In this document: piece after piece, positions 46,622 through 58,684 of the stretch | How the letters are laid out: every line of letters starts with the position of its first letter | Numbering within the stretch: the stretch's first letter is position 1 | Origin: Vibrio ostreae | GTDB lineage: Bacteria > Pseudomonadota > Gammaproteobacteria > Enterobacterales > Vibrionaceae | Reading direction: 5' to 3' | Length of the DNA: 64,000 nucleotides | Assembly (NCBI RefSeq): GCF_019226825.1 | Contig: NZ_CP076643.1 | Coordinates: 62,001 to 126,000, forward strand | The notes under the pieces: generated by a model | What the model was told of the DNA's origin: nothing | Seen by the model: the letters and a program-made list of their open reading frames with translations, nothing else | Database searches by the model: none | Translations under genes and position numbers: made by a program

Positions 46622-49036
46622 ATGGCAATGAAAAAAATCCTGTTCGCGACACTGCTCGCAACAAGCGTGTCAGCGCACAGTGCCGAAAACTTTGTTGTGC
46701 AGGACATTCAAATTGAGGGTTTGCAACGCGTAGCGCTGGGTGCCGCATTATTGAAAATGCCGGTACGGGTTGGCGATACCGTGGATTCTCAGGACGTGGC
46801 CGAGATCATTAAAGCCCTTTACGCCTCCGGTAACTTTGAAAATGTCAAAGTGCTGCGTGACGGCGATACTTTGATGGTGCAGGTCAAAGAGCGCCCGACA
46901 ATTGCTAGTGTCTCTTTCTCTGGCAACAAGGCAATTAAAGAAGAGCAGTTGCAACAGAACCTGGACGCTTCCGGCATCCGCGTCGGTGAGGCACTGGATC
47001 GGACCAAGCTGAGCAACATCGAAAAAGGTCTGGAAGATTTCTATTACAGTGTAGGTAAATACAACGCCACGGTTAAAGCGGTTGTGACACCGCTACCGCG
47101 TAACCGTGCCGACCTTAAATTTGTCTTCACCGAAGGTGTCTCGGCTAAAATTCAGCAGATTAACTTTATCGGTAATGATGTCTTCTCAGATGAAGAGCTG
47201 CGCTCACGTTTTAATCTCAATGTGGATGTCGCGTGGTGGAATTTCCTGTCTGATGACAAGTATCAGAAGCAGGTTCTGGCCGGTGATATTGAAGCCCTGC
47301 GCTCTTTCTATCTCGATCGTGGTTACCTGAAGTTCCAGGTTGACTCAACCAACGTCTCTATCTCACCCGATAAAAAGGGTGTTTATATCACCATGAACCT
47401 CAACGAGGGCAAGCCTTATACGGTGAAGGATGTCAAATTCCGTGGTGAGCTGATCGGCAAAGAAGATGACTTCAAAGCCATGATTCCGTTTGAGCTGGGT
47501 GAAACCTATCAGGGTTCAGCGGTAACGGAGCTGGAAGAGTCAATCAAACGTGAACTGGGTGAAGCAGGTTATGCTTATCCTCAGGTGCGTACTATCCCTG
47601 AATTTGACGATGAAACGCAGCAGGTATCGCTGGTGATTAACGTTGAAACGGGCAAACGTATGTATGTACGTGACATTCGTTTTGTCGGTAACAATGCGAC
47701 CAAAGATGAAGTGCTGCGTCGTGAGATGCGTCAGATGGAAGGCTCTTGGCTGAACTCGAAAGCGATTGATACCGGCAAAGCCCGTCTCAACCGTCTTGGT
47801 TTCTTCGAAACCGTCGATGTACAGACGGTACGTGTACCGGGGACTGATGACCAGGTTGACCTGGTGTATAACGTCAAAGAAGCTAACTCAGGCAGCGTCA
47901 ACTTTGGGGTCGGTTACGGGACCGAATCGGGCGTGAGCTTTACCGTGGGCCTGACTCAGGATAACTTCCTTGGTACCGGTAACCGGGTTGGTATTAACGC
48001 GACCACCAACGATTATCAGCGTAACATCACACTGGAATATCGTGATCCGTACTGGAACATCGACGGGGTCAGCCTGGGTGGCAAAGTGTTCTTCAACAAG
48101 TTTGAAGCATCAGAAGCCGGTATTGTTGACTATACCAACGAAAGTTATGGCACCAGTCTGACCTGGGGTTTCCCGTTTGACGAACTGAACCGTTTTGAGT
48201 TTGGTGTCGGTTACACCCACAACAAGATCGGTAACCTGACGCCTTACCTGCAGGTCGAGCAGTTCCTGCGTGCTCAGGAAAGTAATATGGACTCAGACGG
48301 CAGTCTGATTACCGATGACTTTGATATCAACGTGGCCTGGACCCGCAATAACCTCAACAAAGGTTACTTCCCGACTGCGGGTAACTATCAGCGTGCGTCG
48401 GCTAAAATGACCGTACCTGGCTCGGATGCCAAGTACTTTAAACTGCAATATGATGTGCGTCAGTACATTCCGCTGACCAAAAAGCATGAGTTTACGCTGT
48501 TACTGCGTGGCCGCTTGGGTTACGGTAACGGCTATGGTCAGACCGACGGCAAAGATAACCTCTATCCGTTCTATGAAAACTTTTACGCGGGTGGCTTTAC
48601 CTCTCTGCGTGGATTTGGCTCGAACTCTGCTGGTCCAAAAGCGGTATATCGTGATTACTCTGGCTCGAACAACGGTGCGGATACTGCGACCGATGATTCA
48701 GTGGGTGGTAACGCGGTTGCCCTCGGCAGCGTGGAGCTGATCGTTCCGACGCCTTTTGCATCGGACGAAGCACGTAACCAGATTCGTACCAGTATTTTCT
48801 ACGATATGGCCAGCGTGTGGGATACCGAATTTGACTACCGTGATGCTGGTGCCGCTTACGGGGCCAACTATTACTACGATTACTCGGACCCAACCAACTA
48901 CCGCTCATCTTACGGTGTGGCGTTGCAATGGATGTCGCCGATGGGACCACTGGTGTTCTCACTGGCGAAACCTATTGAGAAATACGAAGGTGACGATGAA
49001 GAATTCTTCACTTTCACAATCGGACGAACCTTCTAA
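46622..49036 (+). CDS. bamA: Outer membrane protein assembly factor BamA
   Basis: Essential outer-membrane insertase. 804 residues: signal peptide ([19 protein letters not shown]), five POTRA domains (about residues 22-420) and a 16-strand barrel with the LRGF motif in strand L6 ([14 protein letters not shown]), ending with a terminal aromatic residue (IGRTF). One extracellular loop is Asp/Ser/Gly-rich ([17 protein letters not shown]), typical of variable Vibrio loops. Between rseP and skp. Confidence 0.97.
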   Translation: MAMKKILFATLLATSVSAHSAENFVVQDIQIEGLQRVALGAALLKMPVRVGDTVDSQDVAEIIKALYASGNFENVKVLRDGDTLMVQVKERPTIASVSFSGNKAIKEEQLQQNLDASGIRVGEALDRTKLSNIEKGLEDFYYSVGKYNATVKAVVTPLPRNRADLKFVFTEGVSAKIQQINFIGNDVFSDEELRSRFNLNVDVAWWNFLSDDKYQKQVLAGDIEALRSFYLDRGYLKFQVDSTNVSISPDKKGVYITMNLNEGKPYTVKDVKFRGELIGKEDDFKAMIPFELGETYQGSAVTELEESIKRELGEAGYAYPQVRTIPEFDDETQQVSLVINVETGKRMYVRDIRFVGNNATKDEVLRREMRQMEGSWLNSKAIDTGKARLNRLGFFETVDVQTVRVPGTDDQVDLVYNVKEANSGSVNFGVGYGTESGVSFTVGLTQDNFLGTGNRVGINATTNDYQRNITLEYRDPYWNIDGVSLGGKVFFNKFEASEAGIVDYTNESYGTSLTWGFPFDELNRFEFGVGYTHNKIGNLTPYLQVEQFLRAQESNMDSDGSLITDDFDINVAWTRNNLNKGYFPTAGNYQRASAKMTVPGSDAKYFKLQYDVRQYIPLTKKHEFTLLLRGRLGYGNGYGQTDGKDNLYPFYENFYAGGFTSLRGFGSNSAGPKAVYRDYSGSNNGADTATDDSVGGNAVALGSVELIVPTPFASDEARNQIRTSIFYDMASVWDTEFDYRDAGAAYGANYYYDYSDPTNYRSSYGVALQWMSPMGPLVFSLAKPIEKYEGDDEEFFTFTIGRTF

Positions 49037-49050
49037 TAGAGGAAGCTATT

Positions 49051-49560
49051 TTGAAAAACATCATCAAAGCGGCAGGTGTTAGCCTTATTGTACTCAGCTC
49101 TTCATTTATTGCGCAGGCGGCTGAAGCTGCGCAAAAAGTGGGTTTCATTAACACTGCACAAGTCTTCCAGGCTCTGCCACAGCGTGATGTGGTTCTGCAA
49201 AAAATGCAGGAAGAGTTCAAGGATAAAGCGGCCGAACTGCAAAGCATTCAGGCTGAAGCTAAGACCAAAATCGAGAAACTGAAACGCGATTCAGAACTGA
49301 TGAGCGAAGCAGATGTAGAGAAACTGCGTATTGAGATTGGTCAGCTGGACAGCAAGTACAAGATCAAAGCACAGGCACTGGATCAAGCATCTAAGCGTCG
49401 TGAAGCAGAAGAGAAACAAAAACTGTTCAAAGTGATTCAGGATGCAGTACAAAAAGTAGCAGAAAAAGACGGCTACGATATGATCATTGACGTAAGCGCA
49501 ATGCAATACGGCAAACCTGAGTACAATATTTCCGAACAAGTTATCAAAGCAATCAAATAA
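49051..49560 (+). CDS. skp: Periplasmic chaperone Skp/OmpH
   Basis: Trimeric chaperone carrying unfolded outer-membrane proteins to BamA. 169 residues with signal peptide (SLIVLSSSFIAQAAEA), then KVGFINTAQVFQALPQRD and a long coiled-coil rich in Lys/Glu/Gln, and the C-terminal part YDMIIDVSAMQYGKPEYNIS. Starts with TTG at 49051 behind GAGGAAGC, 14 bases after bamA. Confidence 0.95.
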   Translation: MKNIIKAAGVSLIVLSSSFIAQAAEAAQKVGFINTAQVFQALPQRDVVLQKMQEEFKDKAAELQSIQAEAKTKIEKLKRDSELMSEADVEKLRIEIGQLDSKYKIKAQALDQASKRREAEEKQKLFKVIQDAVQKVAEKDGYDMIIDVSAMQYGKPEYNISEQVIKAIK

Positions 49561-49570
49561 TTAGAACATT

Positions 49571-50605
49571 ATGACTACACTAACTTTAGCCGAATTGGCA
49601 ACGATTACTGGGGGGGAGGTTCACGGTGACAGCAGTGCTGTAGTATCTGCCGTTGCGCCGATGAATCGCGCACAGCAGGGAGATGTAACCTTCCTGTCAA
49701 ATCCGAAATACAGTAAACACCTGGCAGAGTGTCAAGCCACCGTCATCATGGTCAAAGCGGAGCAGCAGGCGCTATGCCCATCAAATGTTCTGGTGGTTGC
49801 AGACCCTTACGTGGCGTTTGCTAAGGTGGCACAGGCTCTGGATACCACTCCGGCTCCGGCTAAAGGTGGCATTGCACCGAGTGCAGTGGTGGCCGAGGAC
49901 GCTAAGTTAGGAAATAATGTTTCAATTGGCGCCAATGCGGTGATTGAGTCTGGCGCTGAGCTGGGTGACAACGTCGTGATTGGCCCAGGTTGCTTTATTG
50001 GCCAAAATGCTAAGCTGGGTAACAATACTAAGCTGTGGGCTAACGTCAGCATTTATCATGATGTTGTTATCGGTACGGACTGCCTGGTGCAGTCCGGCAC
50101 TGTGATTGGCTCGGATGGTTTCGGCTATGCCAATGAGCGTGGCGAGTGGATTAAAATTCCTCAGTTGGGTTCAGTGCGTATCGGTCACCGGGTTGAGATC
50201 GGGGCGTGTACCACCATTGACCGTGGTGCGCTCGATGACACCGTGATCGAAGACAACGTTATTCTCGATAACCAGCTGCAAATCGCCCACAACGTGCACA
50301 TCGGATATGGTACAGCCATGGCCGGTGGTACCATTGTGGCCGGTAGTACGACGATCGGTAAATACTGTATCATTGGCGGCGCGTCGGTAATTAACGGCCA
50401 TATCACAATTGCAGATGGCGTGACTATTACCGGAATGGGCATGGTGATGCGCAGTATTGATGAGAAGGGCATGTACTCTTCAGGCATCCCGCTGCAACCC
50501 AATAAAGAGTGGCGTAAGACAGCAACACGCGTTCATCGTATTGATGAGATGAATAAGCGCTTAAAAGCGGTAGAGAAGCTGCTTGAGCAAAAAGCGGAAT
50601 CATAA
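49571..50605 (+). CDS. lpxD: UDP-3-O-(3-hydroxyacyl)glucosamine N-acyltransferase
   Basis: Third enzyme of lipid A synthesis. 344 residues: N-terminal uridine-binding domain ([20 protein letters not shown]), then a left-handed beta-helix of hexapeptide repeats with the catalytic His in [16 protein letters not shown], and a C-terminal helix ([19 protein letters not shown]). Ten bases after skp. Confidence 0.97.
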   Translation: MTTLTLAELATITGGEVHGDSSAVVSAVAPMNRAQQGDVTFLSNPKYSKHLAECQATVIMVKAEQQALCPSNVLVVADPYVAFAKVAQALDTTPAPAKGGIAPSAVVAEDAKLGNNVSIGANAVIESGAELGDNVVIGPGCFIGQNAKLGNNTKLWANVSIYHDVVIGTDCLVQSGTVIGSDGFGYANERGEWIKIPQLGSVRIGHRVEIGACTTIDRGALDDTVIEDNVILDNQLQIAHNVHIGYGTAMAGGTIVAGSTTIGKYCIIGGASVINGHITIADGVTITGMGMVMRSIDEKGMYSSGIPLQPNKEWRKTATRVHRIDEMNKRLKAVEKLLEQKAES

Positions 50606-50621
50606 TTCCGGTTTTTTGTTA

Positions 50622-50650
50622 AAAAAGGCTCGCAATATGCGAGTCTTTTT
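50622..50650 (+). terminator. Terminator between lpxD and fabZ
   Basis: AAAAAGGCTCGC-AATAT-GCGAGTCTTTTT. A TATAAT box at 50655-50660 follows, so fabZ probably also has its own promoter. Confidence 0.7.
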
Positions 50651-50694
50651 CGTCTATAATGCCCTAATTAATTTTTGTATTGATAAATAGGAAT

Positions 50695-51153
50695 ATGACT
50701 TTGACTACTGAAAAGAAAATGATGAATATCACTGAAATTCAGGAGCTTCTTCCTCACCGTTACCCTTTTCTGCTGATTGATCGCGTAACGGATTATGAAG
50801 AAGGTAAATACCTGATTGGCCTTAAGAATGTTTCAGTGAATGAACCTCAGTTCACCGGTCATTTTCCCCAGCTTCCAGTCTTTCCTGGTGTACTGATCCT
50901 TGAAGCCATGGCACAGGCAACCGGCCTGCTGGCATTCAAAACCTTCGGTGCGCCAAAAGAAAACGAGCTGTACTACTTTGCCAGCATCGACAACGCAAAA
51001 TTCCGTAAACCAGTGGGTCCTGGCGACCAGCTGATGATCGAAGTGGAATTCGTTAAAGAGCGTCGCGGTATCGCCCTGTTCAATGGCGTTGCGAAAGTTG
51101 ACGGTGAAGTGGTGTGTTCAGCTGAACTGAAATGTGCACGCAGAGAATTTTAA
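50695..51153 (+). CDS. fabZ: 3-hydroxyacyl-ACP dehydratase FabZ
   Basis: Hot-dog-fold dehydratase of fatty acid elongation. 152 residues from ATG at 50695: [19 protein letters not shown], catalytic His in [13 protein letters not shown], and the Glu helix [16 protein letters not shown]. Start chosen by an AGGA site; a TTG at 50680 is possible. lpxA follows directly. Confidence 0.96.
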   Translation: MTLTTEKKMMNITEIQELLPHRYPFLLIDRVTDYEEGKYLIGLKNVSVNEPQFTGHFPQLPVFPGVLILEAMAQATGLLAFKTFGAPKENELYYFASIDNAKFRKPVGPGDQLMIEVEFVKERRGIALFNGVAKVDGEVVCSAELKCARREF

Positions 51154-51154
51154 T

Positions 51155-51943
51155 ATGATCCACGAAACGGCACAAATCCACCCGGCAGCGGTGGTCGAAG
51201 ACGGCGCAGTGATTGGCGCTCATGTCACGGTTGGGCCATTTACTTACATTACCGCCGGCGTCACCATTGGTGAAGGCACGGAAGTGATGTCGCATGTTGT
51301 GATCAAAGGCAACACAGTAATCGGCAAAGACAACCGCATTTTCCCGCATGCTGTCATTGGTGAAGAGAACCAGGACAAGAAGTACGGCGGTGAAGATACG
51401 CGCGTTATCATCGGTGACCGTAACGTCATTCGTGAAGCAGTCCAGATCCACCGAGGTACCACGCAGGATAAACACGAAACCGTGGTCGGCAACGACAACC
51501 TGTTGTGTGTCAATGCGCACATTGCGCACGATGTGATTGTGGGTAACCACACACACATTGGTAACAACGCCATTCTGGGCGGTCACGTGACTGTGCATGA
51601 TTACGCAGGTGTCATGGCTCTGTCGGCGATTCACCCGTTCTGCTCAGTTGGCGCTTATGCCTACATCGGCGGCTGTTCTGCCGTGGTTCAGGATGTGCCG
51701 GCTTACGTGCTGGCGCAGGGTAACCATGCGTCTCCGTTTGGTCTTAACCTGGTTGGTCTTAAGCGTAACGGCTTTGAAAAAGCAGAAATTCGTGCTTTGC
51801 AAAAAGCGTACAAAGAGATCTACCGCGCCGGTAAGACTCAGGCTGAAGCCCTGGTTGTATTGAAAGAGATGGCGGCTGAGTGGTCATCTGTACAGCGCTT
51901 TGTTGACCTGCTGGAGAGCTCTGAGCGTGGCATTATCCGCTAA
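51155..51943 (+). CDS. lpxA: UDP-N-acetylglucosamine acyltransferase
   Basis: First enzyme of lipid A synthesis. 262-residue hexapeptide-repeat trimer: MIHETAQIHPAAVVEDGAVI, the catalytic His region NAHIAHDVIVGNHTHIGNNA, and the C-terminal helical part RALQKAYKEIYR. One base after the fabZ stop. Terminator at 51965. Confidence 0.97.
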   Translation: MIHETAQIHPAAVVEDGAVIGAHVTVGPFTYITAGVTIGEGTEVMSHVVIKGNTVIGKDNRIFPHAVIGEENQDKKYGGEDTRVIIGDRNVIREAVQIHRGTTQDKHETVVGNDNLLCVNAHIAHDVIVGNHTHIGNNAILGGHVTVHDYAGVMALSAIHPFCSVGAYAYIGGCSAVVQDVPAYVLAQGNHASPFGLNLVGLKRNGFEKAEIRALQKAYKEIYRAGKTQAEALVVLKEMAAEWSSVQRFVDLLESSERGIIR

Positions 51944-51964
51944 GCTCGGCTAATCCAATGATGG

Positions 51965-51997
51965 AAAAAGATCGTCCGCCTGTCGGACGGTCTTTTT
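51965..51997 (+). terminator. Terminator between lpxA and lpxB
   Basis: AAAAAGATCGTCCG-CCTGT-CGGACGGTCTTTTT. Confidence 0.85.
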
Positions 51998-52017
51998 GTG
52001 TTTTATAGCCCAGCGTG

Positions 52018-52080
52018 TTTTGTGCATCGTGTTTTTTGGACAGCCGCTTTTTTCGTAAAGTTGCGGTCCAAAATGCACAA
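52018..52080 (+). repeat. Nested inverted repeats in the lpxB leader
   Basis: Outer pair TTGTGCAT (52020-52027) / ATGCACAA (52073-52080) and an inner pair (TTTTGGAC with GTCCAAAA-type bases plus CCGC/GCGG) can fold as one 63-base imperfect stem ending 25 bases before the lpxB GTG. Could be a translational control element. Confidence 0.5.
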
Positions 52081-52105
52081 GTTAGTTTTATAGAGGATAT
52101 TCGGC

Positions 52106-53245
52106 GTGAAAAAACCACTACGTATCGGCATTGTGGCAGGTGAGCTATCCGGTGATACCCTGGGTGAGGGCTTCATCAAAGCCGTTAAAGCCCGCTATCC
52201 GGATGCCGAGTTTGTCGGCATTGGTGGTCCGAAGATGATGGCCCAAGGCTGTCAGTCTCTGTTTGACATGGAAGAGCTGGCCGTGATGGGGCTGGTGGAA
52301 GTGCTTGGACGTCTGCCACGTCTGCTTAAAGTCAAAGCGGAGCTGGTTAAGTATTTTACCACCAATCCGCCGGATGTGTTTGTCGGGATTGATGCGCCGG
52401 ATTTCAATCTGCGCCTTGAGCTCGATCTTAAGCAGGCCGGGATCAAAACTGTGCACTACGTCAGTCCGTCGGTCTGGGCCTGGCGCCAGAAGCGCATCTT
52501 TAAAATTGCGGCTGCGACGAATCTGGTACTGGCGTTTCTGCCGTTTGAAAAAGCTTTCTACGATAAATTCAATGTGCCGTGTGAGTTTATTGGTCATACC
52601 CTGGCGGATGCGATTCCTTTCCAGAGTGATCAGCAGGCGGCGCAGCAACTGTTGGGCCTTGATCCGACGCAGCGCTGGCTGGCTGTCCTGCCGGGCAGCC
52701 GGGGCAGTGAGATGAAAATGCTGGCCGAGCCGTTTATCCGCACCTGTCAGCGTTTGCAGCAGAGTTATCCGGACCTTGGTTTTGTTGTCGCCCTGGTCAA
52801 TCAGAAACGGCGTGAACAATTTGAAGCCGCCTGGCAGGCGATAGCACCTGAACTTAATTTTGTTCTGGTCGATGATACCGCGCGTAATGTGATTACGGCA
52901 TCCGATGTGGTCTTGTTGGCGTCGGGGACGGTCGCGCTGGAGTGCATGCTGCTCAAACGCCCTATGGTAGTGGGTTACCGGGTCAATGCCATTACGGCAT
53001 TTCTGGCTAAACGACTGCTCAAAACCAAGTACGTTTCGCTGCCGAATATTCTTGCCGAGCAGGAGCTGGTCAAAGAGCTGCTGCAGGATGACTGCAGCGT
53101 CGATAACCTCTACCGCGAAGTCAGTCAGTTACTCGACAGCGACAACCGGGTGATGCTGGACAAATTTGACCAGATGCACCACTGGATCCGTAAAGACGCG
53201 GACAAACAGGCGGCGCAGGCCGTGCTGGCTCTTATTCAACAGTAA
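52106..53245 (+). CDS. lpxB: Lipid-A-disaccharide synthase
   Basis: GT19 glycosyltransferase forming the lipid A disaccharide at the inner membrane. 379 residues: [20 protein letters not shown], the [13 protein letters not shown] motif, [18 protein letters not shown] and the nucleotide-binding [12 protein letters not shown]. Starts with GTG at 52106 behind AGAGGAT. The lead between lpxA and lpxB holds a terminator and the stem described before. Confidence 0.97.
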   Translation: MKKPLRIGIVAGELSGDTLGEGFIKAVKARYPDAEFVGIGGPKMMAQGCQSLFDMEELAVMGLVEVLGRLPRLLKVKAELVKYFTTNPPDVFVGIDAPDFNLRLELDLKQAGIKTVHYVSPSVWAWRQKRIFKIAAATNLVLAFLPFEKAFYDKFNVPCEFIGHTLADAIPFQSDQQAAQQLLGLDPTQRWLAVLPGSRGSEMKMLAEPFIRTCQRLQQSYPDLGFVVALVNQKRREQFEAAWQAIAPELNFVLVDDTARNVITASDVVLLASGTVALECMLLKRPMVVGYRVNAITAFLAKRLLKTKYVSLPNILAEQELVKELLQDDCSVDNLYREVSQLLDSDNRVMLDKFDQMHHWIRKDADKQAAQAVLALIQQ

Positions 53246-53299
53246 TAAAAGCATTCAACACTAATTACACAATCCAACACTTCAGGCTCAGAGCAGATT

Positions 53300-53920
53300 A
53301 TGGCGAAAAAACCGCAACAAGAACTTCCTCCGTATCAGATCCCGGCGGGTTTCCATTGTATTGCCGGCGTGGATGAAGTCGGGCGCGGCCCGCTGGTCGG
53401 CGATGTGGTGACCGCGGCGGTCATTCTCGATCCTAATAATCCGATTGCCGGACTCAACGACTCGAAGAAATTGTCGGAGAAAAAGCGTCTGGCGTTGCTG
53501 CCGGAAATCCAACAAAAAGCGCTGGCCTGGTCGGTCGGTCGTTGCAGCCCGCAGGAAATCGACGAGCTGAATATTTTCCAGGCCACTATGCTGGCAATGC
53601 AGCGGGCCGTCGAAGGATTGGCATTACAGCCCGACCTGGTGCTGGTCGACGGCAATAAAATCCCGGTGCTGCCCATGGCGGCTGAAGCCGTGGTCAAAGG
53701 TGACTTACGCGTGGCGCAGATCAGTGCCGCGTCGATCATTGCTAAAGTGGTGCGCGATCAGGAGATGGAAGAGCTGGATAAAGCCTATCCCGAATTTGGT
53801 TTTGCCCAGCACAAAGGTTATCCGACCAAGGCCCACTTTGCCGCAATTGAGCAACATGGCGTGATTGCCGAGCACCGGCGCAGTTTCGGCCCGGTCAAAC
53901 GGGCTCTTGGCCTCGGCTAG
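53300..53920 (+). CDS. rnhB: Ribonuclease HII
   Basis: Removes ribonucleotides from DNA and RNA-DNA hybrids. 206 residues: [20 protein letters not shown] (catalytic Asp/Glu), [22 protein letters not shown] (Asp) and [14 protein letters not shown]. Normal length. Between lpxB and dnaE, the classic order. Confidence 0.97.
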   Translation: MAKKPQQELPPYQIPAGFHCIAGVDEVGRGPLVGDVVTAAVILDPNNPIAGLNDSKKLSEKKRLALLPEIQQKALAWSVGRCSPQEIDELNIFQATMLAMQRAVEGLALQPDLVLVDGNKIPVLPMAAEAVVKGDLRVAQISAASIIAKVVRDQEMEELDKAYPEFGFAQHKGYPTKAHFAAIEQHGVIAEHRRSFGPVKRALGLG

Positions 53921-54015
53921 CCAACGGCTGAGGCAGGAATAAGCCCTGTATCTCAGCACAGATTTACGTAAAATAAGCGCCAGTTAAATTTATCAGTACC
54001 CCAGGACAGAATTAA

Positions 54016-57000
54016 ATGTCAGACCCAAAGTTTATCCACTTACGTGTTCACAGTGATTTCTCCATGGTTGACGGCCTGTCAAAAGTGCCGCCGCTGGTGA
54101 AAAAAGTGGCAGCAATGGGCATGCCGGCAATGGCCCTGACCGACTTCACCAACTTATGTGGTCTGGTGAAATTCTATGGCACTGCGCATGGCTGTGGTAT
54201 CAAGCCGATTGTCGGCGCTGACTTTGCCGTGCGTTCTGACGAGTTTGGCGATGAGCTGACCCGCATTACTGTCCTGGCCAAAAATAATCAAGGCTACAAA
54301 AATCTGACCCTGCTGATCTCCGACGCGTATCTGCGTGGTCATGTACAGCACCAGCCGGTGATTGATAAAGAGTGGCTGGTGAAATATTCCGAAGGCCTGA
54401 TCCTGCTGTCCGGTGCGAAAAGCGGTGATATCGGCCGTGCGCTACTGAAAGGCAATCAGGCCCTGGTGGAGAAATGCGTCGAGTTTTACCAGACCCATTT
54501 TGCTGACCATTTTTATCTTGAACTGGTACGTACCGGACGTGCCGATGAAGAGAGTTATCTGCATTTTGCCCTTGAACTGGCTGAACAGACCGACCTGCCG
54601 GTAGTGGCGACCAACGACGTGGTATTTCTTGAACCGGAACAGTTCGATGCCCATGAAATCCGGGTCGCGATTCACGATGGTTACACCTTAGAAGACCCGC
54701 GCCGGCCAAAGAACTACAGCGCGCAACAGTATCTGCGCAGTGAAGAAGAGATGTGCAATCTGTTTGCCGATATTCCGGAAGCGCTGGAAAACAGTGTCGA
54801 GATTGCCAAGCGTTGTAACGTGACCGTGCGTCTGGGCGAATATTTCCTGCCGGCATTCCCGACCGAGGGGATGCTGGAAACCGAATTCCTGGTCAAAAAG
54901 TCTCAGCAAGGTCTCGAAGAGCGTCTGGAATTCCTGTTTCCGGATCCTGCCGTGAGAGCCGAGCGTCGCCCGGCTTATGATGAGCGTCTGGAGATCGAGC
55001 TGCAGGTGATCAACCAGATGGGATTCCCGGGTTACTTCCTGATCGTAATGGAGTTCATCCAGTGGTCGAAAGATAATGATATTCCGGTAGGCCCGGGGCG
55101 GGGCTCAGGTGCCGGTTCTCTGGTGGCTTACGCACTGAAAATCACCGATTTGGATCCGCTTGAATACGATTTGCTGTTCGAACGCTTCCTTAACCCGGAG
55201 CGGGTATCCATGCCCGATTTCGACGTCGATTTCTGTATGGATAAGCGCGATCTGGTGATCGATCACGTGGCGGAAATGTACGGTCGTGATGCGGTATCAC
55301 AGATCATCACCTTTGGTACCATGGCGGCGAAAGCGGTAATTCGCGATGTGGGCCGGGTGCTGGGCCACCCGTTTGGTTTTGTCGATCGCATCTCGAAAAT
55401 GATCCCGCCAGATCCTGGTATGACGCTGGAAAAAGCGTTTAAAGCCGAACCAGCTTTGCCGGAGCTGTACGAAGCCGACGAAGAAGTTAAAGAACTGATC
55501 GATATGTGTCGCATTCTGGAAGGGTGTACACGTAACGCCGGTAAACACGCGGGCGGGGTGGTGATTTCCCCGACCTCGATTACCGATTTCGCGCCTTTGT
55601 ATTGTGATGCCGAAGGCCACCATCCGGTGACTCAGTTTGACAAGAACGACGTCGAATATGCCGGTCTGGTTAAGTTTGACTTCCTTGGCCTGCGTACCCT
55701 GACCATCATCGACTGGGCGCTGGGGCTGATTAACCCGCGGCGTGAAAAAGCCGGTGAGGCGCCGGTGCGTATCGAGTCAATTCCGCTGGCGGATCCGGCC
55801 TCGTTCCGGGTATTGCAAAACTCAGAAACCACCGCGGTATTCCAGCTCGAATCGCGCGGGATGAAAGAGCTGATTAAACGTCTGCAGCCGGACTGTTTTG
55901 AAGACATCATCGCACTGGTTGCTCTGTTTCGCCCCGGCCCGCTGCAATCGGGCATGGTAGATAACTTTATCGACCGTAAGCATGGTCGTGAAGCCATTTC
56001 CTATCCGGATGAAAAATGGCAGCACGAGTCGCTGAAAGAGATCCTGGAGCCGACCTACGGCATCATTCTCTATCAGGAACAGGTGATGCAGATCGCCCAG
56101 GTTCTGGCTGGCTACACCCTGGGTGGTGCGGACATGCTGCGCCGGGCGATGGGTAAGAAAAAGCCGGAAGAGATGGCCAAACAGCGGGCTATTTTCCAGT
56201 CAGGCGCTGAAAATAACGGTGTTGACGGCGAACTGGCAATGAAAATCTTCGATCTGGTGGAAAAATTTGCCGGATACGGGTTTAACAAATCGCACTCAGC
56301 CGCCTATGCTTTAGTATCGTACCAGACGCTATGGCTCAAAACTCACTACCCGGCCGAGTTCATGGCAGCGGTCATGACCGCGGATATGGACAACACCGAG
56401 AAAGTGGTTGGTCTGGTCGATGAGTGCATGCGCATGGGGCTGACCGTGCTGCCACCGGACATCAACTCCGGTCTGTACCGGTTTAACGTCGATGATGCCG
56501 GCGCGATTGTCTATGGTATCGGGGCGATTAAAGGTGTTGGTGAAGGCCCGATTGAAGCGATTCTTGAAGCGCGTAGTCAGGGCGGTTATTTTAAGGATCT
56601 GTTTGATTTCTGCGCGCGGATTGACCTGAAAAAAGTCAACAAACGGGTGATTGAGAAGCTGATTCTGGCCGGTGCGATGGACCGCCTCGGGCCGCATCGC
56701 GCAGCGCTGATGGCCTCATTAAGCGATGCGGTGAAATCAGCCAGTCAGCATCACCAGGCCGAAGCGTTTGGTCAGACCGATATGTTTGGTGTCCTGACCG
56801 ATGCGCCGGAAGAGGTGGAGCAGAAATACACTCAGGTCGATGAATGGCCGGAAAAAGTGTGGCTGGAAGGGGAACGCGAGACATTGGGTCTTTACCTGAC
56901 GGGGCATCCGATTAATGCTTACCTGAAGGAACTCAATAAGTACACCAGTTGTCGATTGAATGAGGCCACGCCAACCCGACGCGATCAGTCGGTGACTGTG

Positions 57001-57495
57001 GCCGGTCTGGTCATCGCAGCACGGGTCATGACCACCAAACGCGGTAACCGGATTGGTATCATGACGATTGATGATCGTAGTGGCCGGATGGAAGTGATGT
57101 TATTTTCCGATGCGCTGGATCGCTATGCAGATTTGTTAGAAACAGATAAAATTTTGGTCATTTCCGGACAGGTCAGCTTTGATGACTTCAACGGTGGCCT
57201 TAAAATGTCGGCGCGCGAAGTCATGGACTTGGGCAGCGCGCGTGAAAAATATGCCCGAGGCTTGTCGGTTTCGATTGAGCAATCGCAGATCAATGAGCAG
57301 TTTTTTGAGCGCTTTAGTCACATCTTAGAGCCTCACCGAGCAGGGACTGTCCCTGTCAATGTATACTACCAGCGCCCAGATGCGCGAGCACGCCTGACGT
57401 TAGGCACCGAGTGGCGTGTCACTCCAAGCGATACATTGTTAGACGAATTAAAACAGTTGCTTGGCAAAGACCAGGTAGAACTCGAATTTAACTAA
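54016..57495 (+). CDS. dnaE: DNA polymerase III alpha subunit
   Basis: Replicative polymerase catalytic subunit. 1159 residues: N-terminal PHP domain ([20 protein letters not shown]), polymerase palm with catalytic Asp in [15 protein letters not shown] (~399-413) and the [11 protein letters not shown] loop, thumb/fingers, the (HhH)2 motif (about 840-900), OB domain ([20 protein letters not shown]) and the C-terminal tau-binding part. No break in frame. Confidence 0.98.
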   Translation: MSDPKFIHLRVHSDFSMVDGLSKVPPLVKKVAAMGMPAMALTDFTNLCGLVKFYGTAHGCGIKPIVGADFAVRSDEFGDELTRITVLAKNNQGYKNLTLLISDAYLRGHVQHQPVIDKEWLVKYSEGLILLSGAKSGDIGRALLKGNQALVEKCVEFYQTHFADHFYLELVRTGRADEESYLHFALELAEQTDLPVVATNDVVFLEPEQFDAHEIRVAIHDGYTLEDPRRPKNYSAQQYLRSEEEMCNLFADIPEALENSVEIAKRCNVTVRLGEYFLPAFPTEGMLETEFLVKKSQQGLEERLEFLFPDPAVRAERRPAYDERLEIELQVINQMGFPGYFLIVMEFIQWSKDNDIPVGPGRGSGAGSLVAYALKITDLDPLEYDLLFERFLNPERVSMPDFDVDFCMDKRDLVIDHVAEMYGRDAVSQIITFGTMAAKAVIRDVGRVLGHPFGFVDRISKMIPPDPGMTLEKAFKAEPALPELYEADEEVKELIDMCRILEGCTRNAGKHAGGVVISPTSITDFAPLYCDAEGHHPVTQFDKNDVEYAGLVKFDFLGLRTLTIIDWALGLINPRREKAGEAPVRIESIPLADPASFRVLQNSETTAVFQLESRGMKELIKRLQPDCFEDIIALVALFRPGPLQSGMVDNFIDRKHGREAISYPDEKWQHESLKEILEPTYGIILYQEQVMQIAQVLAGYTLGGADMLRRAMGKKKPEEMAKQRAIFQSGAENNGVDGELAMKIFDLVEKFAGYGFNKSHSAAYALVSYQTLWLKTHYPAEFMAAVMTADMDNTEKVVGLVDECMRMGLTVLPPDINSGLYRFNVDDAGAIVYGIGAIKGVGEGPIEAILEARSQGGYFKDLFDFCARIDLKKVNKRVIEKLILAGAMDRLGPHRAALMASLSDAVKSASQHHQAEAFGQTDMFGVLTDAPEEVEQKYTQVDEWPEKVWLEGERETLGLYLTGHPINAYLKELNKYTSCRLNEATPTRRDQSVTVAGLVIAARVMTTKRGNRIGIMTIDDRSGRMEVMLFSDALDRYADLLETDKILVISGQVSFDDFNGGLKMSAREVMDLGSAREKYARGLSVSIEQSQINEQFFERFSHILEPHRAGTVPVNVYYQRPDARARLTLGTEWRVTPSDTLLDELKQLLGKDQVELEFN

Positions 57496-57539
57496 AATTC
57501 AGCTGCGCCAGTGCGAGCTGAGTAAAAAAGGATCGGTAG

Positions 57540-58499
57540 ATGAGCCTAAATTTTCTAGAATTTGAAAAACCTATTGTAGAACTTGAAGCTAAGATTCAGG
57601 CGCTACGTGATGTTTCCCGTCACGGCGGCGATACTTCAGTCGATCTGGAAAAAGAGATTGAACAGCTAGAAAAGAAAAGCCTGGAGCTTAAAAAGAAAAT
57701 CTTCAGTGACTTAGGTGCATGGCAAGTGGCGCAGATGGCGCGTCATCCGCAGCGTCCTTACACTCTGGATTACATCGAAAACGTATTCACAGAGTTCGAC
57801 GAACTGGCTGGTGACCGTGCCTTTGCTGATGATAAAGCGATTGTCGGTGGTATGGCTCGTCTGGACGGCCGTCCGGTGATGGTGATTGGTCACCAGAAAG
57901 GTCGTGAGACGCGTGAAAAAGTGAAACGTAACTTCGGTATGCCAAAACCGGAAGGTTACCGTAAAGCGCTGCGTCTGATGGAGATGGCTGAGCGTTTCAA
58001 CATGCCAATCATCACCTTCATCGATACAGCAGGTGCGTACCCTGGCGTGGGCGCAGAAGAGCGTGGCCAGTCTGAAGCGATTGCGAAAAACCTCAAAGTG
58101 ATGGCAGGCCTGACGGTACCGGTTATCTGTAACGTTGTCGGTGAAGGTGGTTCAGGTGGCGCACTGGCAATCGGTGTCGGTGACTACGTCAACATGCTGC
58201 AATATTCAACGTACTCGGTGATTTCACCAGAAGGTTGTGCCTCGATTCTGTGGCGTGATTCAGACAAAGCCCCTCAGGCTGCAGAAGCGATGGGCCTGGT
58301 TGCTCCTCGTCTGAAAGAGCTTGAGCTGATTGATGAAATCATTGAAGAGCCACTGGGTGGCGCGCATCGTGACCACGTCAAGACCGCTGCTAACATGAAA
58401 GCGACGCTGTTGCGTCAGCTGGAAGATCTGGAAAAGCTGGATCAAGAGTCTCTGCTTGAGCGCCGCTACCAGCGTCTGATGAGCTACGGTTACTGCTGA
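57540..58499 (+). CDS. accA: Acetyl-CoA carboxylase carboxyltransferase subunit alpha
   Basis: With AccD transfers carbon dioxide from biotin to acetyl-CoA to make malonyl-CoA. 319 residues: [70 protein letters not shown] and [15 protein letters not shown]. Length matches. Its last ~20 bases are repeated just after the stop. A terminator follows and closes the macro-operon. Confidence 0.98.
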   Translation: MSLNFLEFEKPIVELEAKIQALRDVSRHGGDTSVDLEKEIEQLEKKSLELKKKIFSDLGAWQVAQMARHPQRPYTLDYIENVFTEFDELAGDRAFADDKAIVGGMARLDGRPVMVIGHQKGRETREKVKRNFGMPKPEGYRKALRLMEMAERFNMPIITFIDTAGAYPGVGAEERGQSEAIAKNLKVMAGLTVPVICNVVGEGGSGGALAIGVGDYVNMLQYSTYSVISPEGCASILWRDSDKAPQAAEAMGLVAPRLKELELIDEIIEEPLGGAHRDHVKTAANMKATLLRQLEDLEKLDQESLLERRYQRLMSYGYC

Positions 58500-58520
58500 T
58501 TAGCTACGATTACGCCTGAT
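58481..58520 (+). repeat. Short imperfect tandem duplication at the accA 3' end
   Basis: Two 20-base copies, GAGCTACGGTTACTGCTGAT (58481-58500) and TAGCTACGATTACGCCTGAT (58501-58520), span the stop codon. They differ at four positions. Confidence 0.6.
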
Positions 58521-58547
58521 GAGCATCCTGCTCGGGGCAATAATGAC

Positions 58548-58576
58548 AAAAGGTCGGACTCAGTCCGGCCTTTTTG
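58548..58576 (+). terminator. Terminator after accA
   Basis: AAAAGGTCGGAC-TCA-GTCCGGCCTTTTT. Confidence 0.9.
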
Positions 58577-58684
58577 CTTTTAAGTCAATCAAATAACCTG
58601 GTGGCTTATGCTGCCTGAGCGTGGCTTTGTGTATATACTGGAGCAGAGACACACGCTTTGCTTTCCCTGTTCGATTAAAGAGTC

